From an uncultured Bacteroides sp. (GTDB taxonomy: Bacteria; Bacteroidota; Bacteroidia; Bacteroidales; Bacteroidaceae), in NCBI RefSeq assembly GCF_902491285.1, contig NZ_CABUHK010000017.1, forward strand, positions 1-64,000: a DNA stretch of 64,000 nt, written 5' to 3'. The translations under genes were made by a program, and so were the position numbers. The notes beneath the pieces are model-generated. The model had not been told where the DNA came from and did no database searches. It was given only the letters and a program-made list of their open reading frames with translations. Position 1 is the first letter of the stretch; every line of letters starts with the position of its first letter. Of the stretch, positions 17,194 to 26,990 are shown piece by piece.

Positions 17194-18263
17194 AAAGGCG
17201 GCATCTGATAATTTTATGTTTATCCTTAATTTTATTGCTAATGAATACATCTTGTTTTAGAAAAGAAGAAAAGAGGATAGAGGCACAATGGGAAAATACA
17301 TTGTTGCTTCCGGGATGTGCCGGCATGCCGGAGAACATCGGATTAGCAGGTGCATATTCCGGGATAGTGGAAGGCAAGTTGCTTGTGTTGGGTGGAGCTA
17401 ACTTTCCTGATAAGTATCCTTGGGAGGGAGGTATTAAGACTTGGTGGGCTACTTTATATAGCTACGACTTGGATACAGAGGAATGGACTGTATATGATGA
17501 TTTCCTTGACCGTCCGCTTGCTTATGGGGTTTCAATAAGTTTGCCGGAAGGTTTATTGTGTATCGGTGGATGTGACCATGCGCGGTGTAGCGATAAAGTA
17601 TTTCTGATAAAAAAAGAAATAGATTCATTTGTGATAGATTCTGTCAGTTATCCTTCTTTACCGGTTCCATTGGCTAATGCAGCGGGGGCTATTTGTGATA
17701 ATTGCATTTATATTGCTGGGGGGCAGGAGTCTATGGTAAATGAACGGTCAACTCATCATTTCTATATGCTTGATTTGCATCATAAGGAGCAAGGATGGCA
17801 GGTAATGCCGGGTTGGGATGGTCCTTCTCTTTCTTATGCGGTAGGCGTCGCTCAAAGAGGACGGTTTTACCTCTTTAGTGGAAGAAGCTATGCACCGGAT
17901 GAGTTGATGACGGAATATACGGAAGGATATGTATTTGAACCGGGTACTGGGAAATGGAATAAAATGACCGGTTCTTTCCCGGTGATGGCGGGTACGGCCA
18001 TACCTTATGGAGAAGACAAGATTTTGATACTGGGAGGAGTGGAGGAAATTTTGCCGACATCTCCCAAGCACCCGGGATTTAGCCGTAAACTTCGGGTGGT
18101 CAGTACGGACATGAATGCTTTGGTAGCTTTGTTCGATTGTTCATACCCTATTCCCGTTACAACGAATGCTGTTTCTATTGGAAATCAGGTATTTGTAGTA
18201 AGTGGCGAGATACAACCCGGCATACGGACACCGTTAATTTTGAAAGGAACTTTCCGAAAGTGA
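17190..18263 (+). CDS. nanM: Kelch-type N-acetylneuraminate epimerase (NanM-like), lipoprotein
   Basis: Kelch beta-propeller expected to interconvert alpha and beta anomers of N-acetylneuraminate in the envelope. The leader (MKRRHLIILCLSLILLLMNTSC) ends in a plausible lipobox with Cys at residue 22, then Kelch blades: GAYSGIVEGKLLVLGGANFP, GVSISLPEGLLCIGGCDH, AAGAICDNCIYIAGGQES, GVAQRGRFYLFSGRSY, GTAIPYGEDKILILGGVEE and TNAVSIGNQVFVVSGEI, six repeats with paired glycines. 357 aa. Start overlaps the regulator stop by 4 bp. A lyase, sialidases and a transporter follow, which supports the assignment over a generic Kelch protein. Confidence 0.86.
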   Translation: MKRRHLIILCLSLILLLMNTSCFRKEEKRIEAQWENTLLLPGCAGMPENIGLAGAYSGIVEGKLLVLGGANFPDKYPWEGGIKTWWATLYSYDLDTEEWTVYDDFLDRPLAYGVSISLPEGLLCIGGCDHARCSDKVFLIKKEIDSFVIDSVSYPSLPVPLANAAGAICDNCIYIAGGQESMVNERSTHHFYMLDLHHKEQGWQVMPGWDGPSLSYAVGVAQRGRFYLFSGRSYAPDELMTEYTEGYVFEPGTGKWNKMTGSFPVMAGTAIPYGEDKILILGGVEEILPTSPKHPGFSRKLRVVSTDMNALVALFDCSYPIPVTTNAVSIGNQVFVVSGEIQPGIRTPLILKGTFRK

Positions 18264-18289
18264 AATATAATAATCTAATTAAATGCATT

Positions 18290-19201
18290 ATGAACAATTA
18301 TGAAAGACTGGAAGGTATGGTTGCGGCCACCTTCACCCCAATGGATGAAAATGGGGATGTGAATTTATCTGTTATTGATAAGTATGCCGACTGGATAGCA
18401 TCCACCCCCGTGAAAGGGGTATTTGTGTGCGGGACAACCGGTGAATTTTCTTCGTTGACGATTGACGAGCGTAAGGCAATTCTTGAAAAATGGGTAGCTT
18501 CTGCCGCCAAGCGTTTCAAGGTGATTGCACATGTCGGTTCAAACTGTCAGCGGGATGCCATGGAACTGGCACGTCATGCCGCACAAACGGGAGCTGATGC
18601 TATCGCTTCAATTGCCCCTTCTTTTTTCAAGCCGGGGACAGTAGATGAACTGGTCGATTTCTTTACGCCGATTTGTCAGGTTGCCAGTGAGTTGCCTTTC
18701 TATTATTATAATATGCCGTCAATCACAGGAGTTAACTTGCCGGTAGATAAATTTTTGGTAGAGGGTAAGAAGAAAATGCCCAACTTGGTAGGTACGAAAT
18801 TTACTCATAATAACCTGATGGAGATGGGGGCTTGCATCGACTTGGAGCAGCATAAATTTGAAGTATTGCATGGCTTTGACGAGATTCTGATTGCAGGTTT
18901 GTCTATGGGAGCAGTGGCAGGTGTGGGAAGTACATACAATTATATCCCTAATGTCTACCATGCCATTTTTGAGTCTATGAAGAAAAATGAGGTGGAAACG
19001 GCACGTGCCTGGCAGATGAAGTCGATACGTACAGTGGAAGTTATTATAAAATATGGTGGAGGTGTACGTGGCGGTAAAGCTATCATGAAACTGATAGGTA
19101 TTGATTGCGGCAGTTGCCGGTTGCCGATAAAAACTTTTTCAGCGGAAGAGTATGAAAAACTAAAAAGTGATTTGGATGCGATAAAATTCTTTGAGTTCTA
19201 G
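18290..19201 (+). CDS. nanA: N-acetylneuraminate lyase
   Basis: Class I aldolase that splits N-acetylneuraminate into N-acetylmannosamine and pyruvate in the cytoplasm (called nanL in some Bacteroides work). 303 aa, TIM barrel of the DapA/NanA family: FVCGTTGEFSSLT (residues 45-57) for the pyruvate carboxylate, Tyr140 in YYYNMPSITG, and Schiff-base Lys170 in LVGTKFTHNN. The frame is open back to 18137, but those codons overlap the epimerase gene; the ATG at 18290 gives the usual N-terminus (NYERLEGMVAATFTPM). Operon gene. Confidence 0.93.
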   Translation: MNNYERLEGMVAATFTPMDENGDVNLSVIDKYADWIASTPVKGVFVCGTTGEFSSLTIDERKAILEKWVASAAKRFKVIAHVGSNCQRDAMELARHAAQTGADAIASIAPSFFKPGTVDELVDFFTPICQVASELPFYYYNMPSITGVNLPVDKFLVEGKKKMPNLVGTKFTHNNLMEMGACIDLEQHKFEVLHGFDEILIAGLSMGAVAGVGSTYNYIPNVYHAIFESMKKNEVETARAWQMKSIRTVEVIIKYGGGVRGGKAIMKLIGIDCGSCRLPIKTFSAEEYEKLKSDLDAIKFFEF

Positions 19202-19212
19202 TGATAAGAAAG

Positions 19213-19273
19213 AGGAGATGACAGTAAAAGTGTATTGCTGGGGTTAGCTACTTTACTTCCTGTCTATCTCCCC
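19213..19273 (+). other. Intercistronic hairpin between lyase and sialidase genes
   Basis: GGAGAT-GACAG-AAAGT (from 19214) can pair with ACTTTAC-CTGTC-ATCTCC (to about 19271) with a few bulges. No T-run follows, so it is unlikely to be a full terminator. It could mark an mRNA processing point or partial polarity in a 15-kb operon. Confidence 0.4.
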
Positions 19274-19318
19274 CTAATCTAGTTAAATGCGTTCAAAATT
19301 ACCTAAAATAAAGATACT

Positions 19319-20959
19319 ATGAAAGTAAGTAAGAAAATATTTATCATATTTTCGATGATTTTGCTATGGATACCGGATATATCTTTGGGTAAAGATATAA
19401 GGTTCGAACTGGAAAGGCCTGTCATCCCTGTTTTGGTCAAGAAGCAGATTAATCCGACTATTAAGGCAACTTTGATTCAAACAGGCAGCCGTCCTTACAC
19501 TATCCGGCAGATTGATGTCGATTTGCAAGGAAGTACGGACTTGTCTGATATCCTTTCTGTTGCGGTATATGGAACTCATAAAAACGGGCTGATAGATGAA
19601 TCCCGTCTGATATGTAAACCGATGCCCGCTACACGGAAGATATCTTTTACAGATAATATACAAGTGAAAGATGATTCCTTGTCGTTTTGGATAGCAGTGA
19701 CATTGAAGGATACGGTTCCATTGACACACCGCATTAGTGTGAATTGCAGCCGGATAAAAACCAGTCGGGGAGAACTGAAAGTCTCGAATAAGGAGGCTAT
19801 CCCCCTAAGAGTGGGAGTGGCATTAAGACAGAAAGGACAGGATGGTATTGTTTCTTCACGTATTCCGGGATTGGCTACCAGTAACAACGGAACTCTGCTG
19901 GCTATATTTGATGCCCGTTATGATTTGACTCGCGATTTGCAGGGAAACATAGATATCGCTCTTCATCGTAGCTTTGACAAAGGACTGACATGGCAACCCA
20001 TCCAGACGGTGTTGGATATGGGAGAATGGGGAGGACTGCCGCAAAAGTTTAATGGAGTGAGTGATGCGTGCATCCTTGTGGATAAACACACAAATGATAT
20101 TTATATAGCCGGATTGTGGATGCACGGTGCATTGGATGATAATGGCAAGTGGATAGAGGGCTTGAATGAAAACAGTACTTACTGGATACACCAGTGGCGA
20201 AAGAAAGGCTCGCAACCCGGAACTGGTCTGAAAGAGACCTGTCAGTTCCTGATAACTAAAAGCACGGATGACGGACTGACATGGAGCTTCCCCGATAATA
20301 TAACTGGTAAGACCAAACGCCCAGAATGGTGGTTGTTTGCTCCGGCTCCCGGACAAGGAATAACACTGGCGGATGGTACTCTGGTCTTTCCTACACAAGG
20401 ACGTGATGATAAAGGAGCAGCATTCTCCAATATTACATATAGTAAAGACCACGGAAAGACATGGACAACCAGCAATCCGGCTTATTCGAATGTGACGGAA
20501 TGTAATGCAGCCCAATTAAGTGACGGTACTGTAATGCTGAATATGCGCGATAACAGAAACCGGGGTAATAAAGAAGTGAATGGCCGGAGAATCTGTACGA
20601 CGACAGACTTGGGCGAAACATGGACAGAGCATCCCACGTCACGGAAAGCATTGGTGGAACCGACGTGTATGGCAAGTTTACATCGCCATGATTATACTGT
20701 GGATGGAGAAAAGAAAAGCATACTATTATTTGCCAATCCCAGTGATTATAAGACACGGGATAAATTGACTTTGAAAGTTAGTTTTGACGACGGACTGACA
20801 TGGCCTGAGAAATACTGGATTCTGTTTGACCAATATCGTAGTGCCGGTTATTCCAGCATCACTTCAATAGATGAAAATTCAATAGGGATATTATATGAAA
20901 GCAGTCAGGCAAATATGGCTTTTATTAAAATTGATTTGGCAGAAATTTTAAATAGGTAG
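19319..20959 (+). CDS. nanH: Exo-alpha-sialidase (GH33), secreted
   Basis: Removes terminal sialic acid from host glycans. Signal peptide (MKVSKKIFIIFSMILLWIPDISLG), an N-terminal beta-sandwich domain (about 28-165), then the six-bladed sialidase propeller starting at SSRIPGLATSNNGTLLAIFDAR, with the RIP arginine and the Asp-box motifs SFDKGLTW, STDDGLTW, SKDHGKTW, TTDLGETW and SFDDGLTW. 546 aa matches other Bacteroides GH33 enzymes. A Tyr/Glu nucleophile pair is expected in the C-terminal half (YEPTCMAS-like region reads LVEPTCMASLHRH; TSIDENSIGILYES). It lies 117 bp after the lyase and 3 bp before the MFS gene. Confidence 0.93.
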   Translation: MKVSKKIFIIFSMILLWIPDISLGKDIRFELERPVIPVLVKKQINPTIKATLIQTGSRPYTIRQIDVDLQGSTDLSDILSVAVYGTHKNGLIDESRLICKPMPATRKISFTDNIQVKDDSLSFWIAVTLKDTVPLTHRISVNCSRIKTSRGELKVSNKEAIPLRVGVALRQKGQDGIVSSRIPGLATSNNGTLLAIFDARYDLTRDLQGNIDIALHRSFDKGLTWQPIQTVLDMGEWGGLPQKFNGVSDACILVDKHTNDIYIAGLWMHGALDDNGKWIEGLNENSTYWIHQWRKKGSQPGTGLKETCQFLITKSTDDGLTWSFPDNITGKTKRPEWWLFAPAPGQGITLADGTLVFPTQGRDDKGAAFSNITYSKDHGKTWTTSNPAYSNVTECNAAQLSDGTVMLNMRDNRNRGNKEVNGRRICTTTDLGETWTEHPTSRKALVEPTCMASLHRHDYTVDGEKKSILLFANPSDYKTRDKLTLKVSFDDGLTWPEKYWILFDQYRSAGYSSITSIDENSIGILYESSQANMAFIKIDLAEILNR

Positions 20960-20962
20960 GTC

Positions 20963-22198
20963 ATGAACAGTAAAACTTCAAATATATATCCTTGGGTGGT
21001 AGTCGGATTGTTATGGGGAGTTGCTTTACTCAACTATATGGACAGGCAGATGCTCTCTACCATGCGGATTCCTATGATGACAGATGTCCGTGAACTGGAA
21101 TCGGCAGCCAATTTCGGCAGATTGATGGCGGTCTTCCTGTGGATATACGGACTGATGAGTCCCATTTCCGGGATTATCGGCGACCGTATGAGCCGTAAAT
21201 GGTTGATTGTAGGCAGTTTGTGTATATGGTCCGGAGTTACTTACCTAATGGGGTATGCCACTACTTTTGACCAGCTTTACTGGCTTCGTGGAATTATGGG
21301 AGTGAGTGAAGCGCTATACTTGCCCGCCGCACTGTCTCTGATAGCTGATTTTCATCAGGACAAGACACGTTCGCTGGCAGTGGGAATACATATGACGGGA
21401 CTTTATGTCGGGCAGGCAATAGGTGGTTTCGGAGCTACTTTTGCCGCCATGTATTCCTGGCATAGTACATTCCACTGGTTTGGTATTATTGGTATAGGAT
21501 ATGGCGTCATTCTGGCTTTTTTCTTACGGGATAAGGAAAGGGGGACTGTCTCTGCCATACAAGAGAAAGTGAAAAAGATACCGGTTCTGAAAAGCTTGGG
21601 TATGTTGTTCTCCAATGTCTTTTTCTGGATTATCTTGTTTTACTTCTGCGTGCCGGGCACTCCGGGATGGGCGGCAAAAAACTGGTTGCCGACTCTCTTT
21701 TCTGAGAGCCTGTCTATTGATATTTCTGTGGCAGGACCGATGTCTACCATCTCCATCGCTTTATCTTCACTGTTCGGAGTTTTAGCCGGTGGATATATAT
21801 CTGACCGATGGGTGCTCAAAACTGTGCGTGGAAGAGTATATACGGGAGCTTTGGGATTGGCTTTTATTATCCCCTCTTTATTGTTCATCGGATTCGGTCA
21901 TTCCATTTTCGCATTGGTGATGGGAACAGTTCTGTTCGGAGTGGGATTCGGAATGTTCGACGCAAATAATATGCCGATTCTTTGCCAGTTTGTTTCAGCC
22001 CGTTACAGGGCGACGGCTTATGGTATTATGAATATGTGCGGAGTATTTGCGGGAGCGGCAATAACCGGTATCTTGGGAGAATCTACGGATGCCGGACATT
22101 TGGGACGCGATTTCGCGCTTCTGGCGATATTCGTATTGATTATGCTGGTCATTTTGGTCACATGTCTGCGGCCTAAGACCATTGACATGAAAGATTAA
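20963..22198 (+). CDS. nanT: MFS transporter, probable sialic-acid importer
   Basis: 411-aa inner-membrane major-facilitator protein with about twelve helices. Seen: LNYMDRQMLSTMR after helix 1, typical of the anion:cation symporter/SGL group, and GDRMSRKWLIVGSL, the loop 2-3 motif. A charged central loop (RDKERGTVSAIQEKVKK) separates the two halves. Placed between the sialidase and the acetylesterase, 3 bp after the sialidase stop, it most likely imports N-acetylneuraminate; the name follows context because MFS sequence alone does not fix the substrate. Confidence 0.86.
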   Translation: MNSKTSNIYPWVVVGLLWGVALLNYMDRQMLSTMRIPMMTDVRELESAANFGRLMAVFLWIYGLMSPISGIIGDRMSRKWLIVGSLCIWSGVTYLMGYATTFDQLYWLRGIMGVSEALYLPAALSLIADFHQDKTRSLAVGIHMTGLYVGQAIGGFGATFAAMYSWHSTFHWFGIIGIGYGVILAFFLRDKERGTVSAIQEKVKKIPVLKSLGMLFSNVFFWIILFYFCVPGTPGWAAKNWLPTLFSESLSIDISVAGPMSTISIALSSLFGVLAGGYISDRWVLKTVRGRVYTGALGLAFIIPSLLFIGFGHSIFALVMGTVLFGVGFGMFDANNMPILCQFVSARYRATAYGIMNMCGVFAGAAITGILGESTDAGHLGRDFALLAIFVLIMLVILVTCLRPKTIDMKD

Positions 22199-22217
22199 TC
22201 ATTTAAAACTATAAATC

Positions 22218-23642
22218 ATGAAAAAGGTACTATGCATAATTGCCGGTATGCTTTGTCTTTTACCTTTGGTAGCAAAGGTAAAGCTACCGGCAATAATAGG
22301 GAATGATATGGTATTGCAGCAGAATACCAATGCTAATCTGTGGGGATGGGCTGCCCGTTCCCGGAAAATCACAGTTAAAACATCTTGGGATAATAAAACC
22401 TATACAACCACTTCCGCATCGGACGGTACATGGAAGCTACAGGTACAGACGCCTTCTGCCGGCGGCCCTTATACTATTACCATATCCGACGGGGAACCGG
22501 TGGCACTAACCAATGTCCTGATAGGAGAAGTATGGTTATGTTCGGGACAGTCGAATATGGAAATGCCTGTAAAGGGATTCAGGGGACAACCGGTAAAAGG
22601 CTCATGTGACGTAATTGCAACAGCTTCGCCATCTGATAATATCCGTATGGTTACGCTTAAAATAAATAGTAGCCAGACATTGCTGGATGATTGTATGGCA
22701 ACTTCCTGGATGGAATCTACTCCGGCTAATGTTGCGGATTTCAGTGCCACTGCCTATTTCTTTGCAAGTTATCTGCGTAAAGTTTTGAATGTGCCGGTAG
22801 GCGTCATTTGTTCCAGTTGGGGCGGTTCCAAGATTGAGTCGTGGATTAATAAAGAGGTATATACGGAAAAGTTTCCGGAAATATCTTTATCAGTACTGAC
22901 CAAAGACCCTAAAGACATTGCCAGACCGAAAGATGAACCTACGTTACTATACAATGCGATGATTCATCCGATAAAGCAATTCACCATTAAAGGTACTATC
23001 TGGTATCAGGGAGAAAGTAACTTAAATAATCCGCAGGTATATAAGCGGTTGTTTCCGGCGATGGTAGAGTCTTGGCGGAAAGAATGGAACCAGGGCGAAT
23101 TTCCTTTTTATTATGTGCAGATAGCCCCCTATGATTACGGGCGGAAAAATGCGGATAAGACGGATGCTGCTGAAATCCGGCAAGTACAATTGGAATGTTT
23201 GAAGGAGATTCCCAATGCAGGTATGGTTGTCACGGCGGATATTGGAAATCGTACCTGTGTACATCCCTCTGACAAGGAGAGTGTAGGGAAACGGCTTGCC
23301 CTGTGGGCATTGGCAAAAACTTACCAGCGTAGCGGAACACCTTATAGCGGTCCTCTTTACAAGTCTTTTGCAATAGATAAAGAAAAAATAATTGTGGAGT
23401 TCGATTACGCGGAAATGGGGATGACATCGTATGACCGGGAAATTGTCGGATTTGAGATTGCCGGAAAAGATGGTGTTTATTATCCGGCGAAGGCTGTTCT
23501 TTTTGATAATAAAACCAAAGTGGTGCTGACTAGCGAACAAGTTCCCGAACCGGTAGGGGTTAAGTACGGGTTCAGGAATTATCAGCCGTTGAATTTATTT
23601 TCAAACTTCGGATTGCCGGCTTCTCCTTTTGTTGCCAAATAA
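22218..23642 (+). CDS. Sialate O-acetylesterase (SGNH fold), secreted
   Basis: Removes O-acetyl groups from sialic acids so that sialidase and lyase can act. Signal peptide (MKKVLCIIAGMLCLLPLVAK), an N-terminal beta-domain (LPAIIGNDMVLQQNTNANLWGWA), the nucleophile block GEVWLCSGQSNMEMP with the catalytic Ser in GQSN, block III IWYQGESN, and the His block CVHPSDKESVGKRLALWAL. 474 aa, normal for this group (EstA/NanS-like in function). 19 bp after the MFS gene, in the nan operon. Confidence 0.92.
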   Translation: MKKVLCIIAGMLCLLPLVAKVKLPAIIGNDMVLQQNTNANLWGWAARSRKITVKTSWDNKTYTTTSASDGTWKLQVQTPSAGGPYTITISDGEPVALTNVLIGEVWLCSGQSNMEMPVKGFRGQPVKGSCDVIATASPSDNIRMVTLKINSSQTLLDDCMATSWMESTPANVADFSATAYFFASYLRKVLNVPVGVICSSWGGSKIESWINKEVYTEKFPEISLSVLTKDPKDIARPKDEPTLLYNAMIHPIKQFTIKGTIWYQGESNLNNPQVYKRLFPAMVESWRKEWNQGEFPFYYVQIAPYDYGRKNADKTDAAEIRQVQLECLKEIPNAGMVVTADIGNRTCVHPSDKESVGKRLALWALAKTYQRSGTPYSGPLYKSFAIDKEKIIVEFDYAEMGMTSYDREIVGFEIAGKDGVYYPAKAVLFDNKTKVVLTSEQVPEPVGVKYGFRNYQPLNLFSNFGLPASPFVAK

Positions 23643-23712
23643 TTTTATAATATATGAGACGAGAAAATAGAAAAACCTGAAATTAGAGTTATTAACTTGT
23701 AATCTACAATTT

Positions 23713-26700
23713 ATGTTAAATGCATTTTTATTAAAGAGTAAGCTATTCCGCATGCCGAGTATCTTACTGGTTATCCTCTCTTTCTACATGCCTGCATTTT
23801 CGGCTTCACTCGAAGCTTCGGGTATAGAACAAAAGAAGGTAACTGTGAACGGAGTTGTTTTGGACGATACACGCGAACCGTTAATAGGGGTTTCGGTTCT
23901 GGTGAAAGGTTCTCAACAAGGAACAGTAACAGATTTGGATGGGAAATATTCCATCATTGCTCCGGCAGATGGTATTCTGGTATTTTCATTTGTAGGAATG
24001 GAAAAACAGGAAATACCGGTGAAGGGGCGGAGCAACATCCTGGTGACGATGAAAAGCAGTTCGGTTGCCTTGTCGGATGTTGTTGTTATCGGGTATGGTA
24101 AACAGTCTAAGGCAGCATTGACGAGTGCCATCACTAAGGTGGATTCAAAAGATATGGCAATTTCACCGACAGGAAATCCGATGTCAATGTTGCAGGGTAA
24201 AGTACCGGGAATGGAAATCCGTGTAAATTCCGGCCAGCCGGGATCCGATCCTCAGATTATAGTACGCGGCGGAACGACTACCGCACCTGAAAGTGATTCT
24301 CCTATGGTAATCATTGATGGTGTGATTCGTACTATGAAGGATATTAATTATGCGGATATAGAAACGATACAAGTACTGAAAGACGCAGCTTCGACAGCTA
24401 TTTATGGTTCAAAGGCTTCCCGTGGTATCGTTATGATTACGACCAAACAGGGAAAAGCAGGTAAAGGAAGCATCTCTTTCAGCTATGGATTGTCTGTAGA
24501 CCACCAGCCGAAGAGAATGCCGCTGTCCGGTGCCCGTGAGTATCTTACCGCAACCCGTACGGCTGCGCTACATGCAACCGACCCGGATAAATATCTGTCA
24601 GGCACGTTTGCAATGAGCACTGCCAACAAACGGAATGCTTTGAATACGACCGCTTTTCTGGATGACTATATAACTAATTATGGTCAGGGGTATGTAGAAG
24701 ATCTGTTGTATAACCAGGGGTGGGAGATGATGGAAGACCCTGCCAATCCCGGTAAGATGTTGATTTTTAAGGAAACGGACTTTCAGGATAATCTCTTCCA
24801 GACACCGGTCAATCATGATTTTAATATAAACTTCAGCGGGGGTAACGAGAAAGCGACTTACTATATGAGTCTGGGTTATCTTACTCAAGACGGTATTGTT
24901 GTAGGTACTAATTACAATCGTTGGAGTTTTCTGACAAATGCTTCGTACAAGATTCGCAAGAACCTTACAGTAAGAGGTATGGTAAACTACTCCATGAGAA
25001 CAACAGCGGGCATTAACGAGAACAATGTAATGTCGCGGGCTGCCAAGATGCCACCTACGGTACGCCAATATTATGAAGACGGAACTCCGGCTCCGGGTGA
25101 GCTGACAAGCTCATTCCGTACTCGTCTGCATGAAGTTTATTATCAGGAAAAGGAAAACAGGGTGAGCCGAATCAATCTTTCTGCCGAACTGGATTGGGAA
25201 ATTATTCCGGGACTGCATCTCAAACCCATGTTCTCGTACACCAATAATGAAGGTAAAGACCATAATTTCGAAAGATACAATGAAGTGGTGAAGAACAGAC
25301 CGGTGTCCGAAGCGCATAATATGGACCTGCATTATCAGTATGACCTTATTTTGAACTATACGAAGACAATAAAGGATAAGCATAATTTGGATTTGATGGC
25401 CGGTGGCAACTATATTTATGATAACTGGTATCGTTTCAGCGGCTCCGGTTATGGCGGTACATCGGATTATATTGAAACACTGAACGGTATTGCGGCTGAA
25501 TCAGCCAAAACCACTTCCACTTTTGAAGAGAAGAAGATGAACAGTTACTTCGGGCGTGTCAATTACAATTATGATATGAAATACCTGTTTTCTGCAAGTA
25601 TCCGTTATGACGGTTCTTCCCACTTTGCGGCCAATCACAAGTTTGCAGCTTTTCCGGGTGTATCTGCCGGATGGAACATGCATCGTGAGGCTTTCTTTGA
25701 ACCTTTGTCGAAAGTAGTCAGCAATTTGAAACTTAGAGCCAGTTGGGGAAAAACAGGATATGACAATCTTGCGCTCGAAAATACGGAAGGCTCTTATGAA
25801 GCCGGTAAGAACTATGCAGGCGAAGCAGGTATCTTGAATACGGTGCTTATGAACCGTAATCTGTTATGGGAAGAAACAACCTCAACCGATTTGGGGCTTG
25901 AAGCCGGTTTCCTGAATAACCGCATCAATCTGTCTTTCGATGCCTATTATAAAAAGACAACAAACCGTTTGTTGAACGAGAACTTATGGTCGGAAACGGG
26001 ATTTGCTTCCATCAAGTCCAATTTCGGTTCTTTGAACACGAAAGGGGTGGAAATCGCTATCAATGCGATTCCGATACAAACTCATGATTTCCGTTGGAAT
26101 ATAGATGCCAACTTCTCGATTTGGAGAACAACAATCGGTAAATTGCCCAATAATGGTGCAGATAAGAATCGTACCGGTGGCGGAATCATTTTCGACCCGA
26201 AGTTGGGAAAATATGTTGAGGTTGGCGGATTTGCGGAAGGAGAGCGCTTCGGTTCCCGCTTTGCTTATCAGTTGGACGGAGTTTATTCTACGGATGAGGA
26301 TGCGGCCAATGCTCCATATGATGAAGGAGTATCTTCCGGATGGCTGGGTAAAGGAAAATGTGCCGGTGATGCAATCTGGCGTGATGTGGATGGAAATGGT
26401 ATCATCAACTCCAAAGACATGGTGTTCGTAGGTTATATTCATCCAGATAAGATGGGGTCTTTCAATAATACTTTCACTTACAAGAATTTTACTTTACGGA
26501 TTGCTACGGACTTCTCGTTAGGTAATGTGATTGATAACCATTTCAGGGCACAGGCGAACGCAAATTCACGGAATAACTTTGCAACGATTCATGATGTGGC
26601 CAGTAGCAAGATGTGGCACAAACCGGGTGATATAGCTTCTATTCCCCGTTATGATGTAGAGTCTGACTGGGATAACGGAAAGCGTAATCATGGTCGTCCG

Positions 26701-26976
26701 AGCAGTTCTACCATTGGTTTTAGTGGTGGCAGTGCCAACACCTTGTATATAAAGAAAGGTGATTATCTGGCATTTCGTGAAGTCTCCCTATCATATCCCT
26801 TGCGTACCAAGTGGCTGCGTGCCGCTAAGATTGAAACGCTGGACTTGACGGCAGCTGTCTATAATTTAGGATATTGGACTGCTTATGACGGACTTACTCC
26901 TGAAGTAATTGGTGCTGATGCCGGTAAATATTCCCGTCCGCGTCAGTTTATATTCTCTGTAAAATTTACAATGTAA
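23713..26976 (+). CDS. nanO: SusC/RagA-like TonB-dependent transporter for sialic acid (NanO-type)
   Basis: Outer-membrane importer, 1087 aa. Leader peptide, carboxypeptidase-regulatory-like domain (about 40-115: VNGVVLDDTREPLIGVSVLVKG), TonB box region (SDVVVIGYGKQSK), plug domain with the SusC signature IETIQVLKDAASTAIYGSKASRGIVMITTK, then a 22-strand barrel ending in aromatic FIFSVKFTM. The SusD partner begins 14 bp downstream. Flanking sialidase, esterase and lyase genes indicate sialic acid or sialylated oligosaccharides as the ligand. No STN domain, so it imports but should not signal to an anti-sigma factor. Confidence 0.92.
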   Translation: MLNAFLLKSKLFRMPSILLVILSFYMPAFSASLEASGIEQKKVTVNGVVLDDTREPLIGVSVLVKGSQQGTVTDLDGKYSIIAPADGILVFSFVGMEKQEIPVKGRSNILVTMKSSSVALSDVVVIGYGKQSKAALTSAITKVDSKDMAISPTGNPMSMLQGKVPGMEIRVNSGQPGSDPQIIVRGGTTTAPESDSPMVIIDGVIRTMKDINYADIETIQVLKDAASTAIYGSKASRGIVMITTKQGKAGKGSISFSYGLSVDHQPKRMPLSGAREYLTATRTAALHATDPDKYLSGTFAMSTANKRNALNTTAFLDDYITNYGQGYVEDLLYNQGWEMMEDPANPGKMLIFKETDFQDNLFQTPVNHDFNINFSGGNEKATYYMSLGYLTQDGIVVGTNYNRWSFLTNASYKIRKNLTVRGMVNYSMRTTAGINENNVMSRAAKMPPTVRQYYEDGTPAPGELTSSFRTRLHEVYYQEKENRVSRINLSAELDWEIIPGLHLKPMFSYTNNEGKDHNFERYNEVVKNRPVSEAHNMDLHYQYDLILNYTKTIKDKHNLDLMAGGNYIYDNWYRFSGSGYGGTSDYIETLNGIAAESAKTTSTFEEKKMNSYFGRVNYNYDMKYLFSASIRYDGSSHFAANHKFAAFPGVSAGWNMHREAFFEPLSKVVSNLKLRASWGKTGYDNLALENTEGSYEAGKNYAGEAGILNTVLMNRNLLWEETTSTDLGLEAGFLNNRINLSFDAYYKKTTNRLLNENLWSETGFASIKSNFGSLNTKGVEIAINAIPIQTHDFRWNIDANFSIWRTTIGKLPNNGADKNRTGGGIIFDPKLGKYVEVGGFAEGERFGSRFAYQLDGVYSTDEDAANAPYDEGVSSGWLGKGKCAGDAIWRDVDGNGIINSKDMVFVGYIHPDKMGSFNNTFTYKNFTLRIATDFSLGNVIDNHFRAQANANSRNNFATIHDVASSKMWHKPGDIASIPRYDVESDWDNGKRNHGRPSSSTIGFSGGSANTLYIKKGDYLAFREVSLSYPLRTKWLRAAKIETLDLTAAVYNLGYWTAYDGLTPEVIGADAGKYSRPRQFIFSVKFTM

Positions 26977-26990
26977 CATTAAAGTAAACG

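Noticed and set aside
18137..18289. Longer N-terminus for the sialic-acid lyase
   Set aside because: The extra 51 codons overlap the end of the epimerase gene and do not look like part of the aldolase fold.
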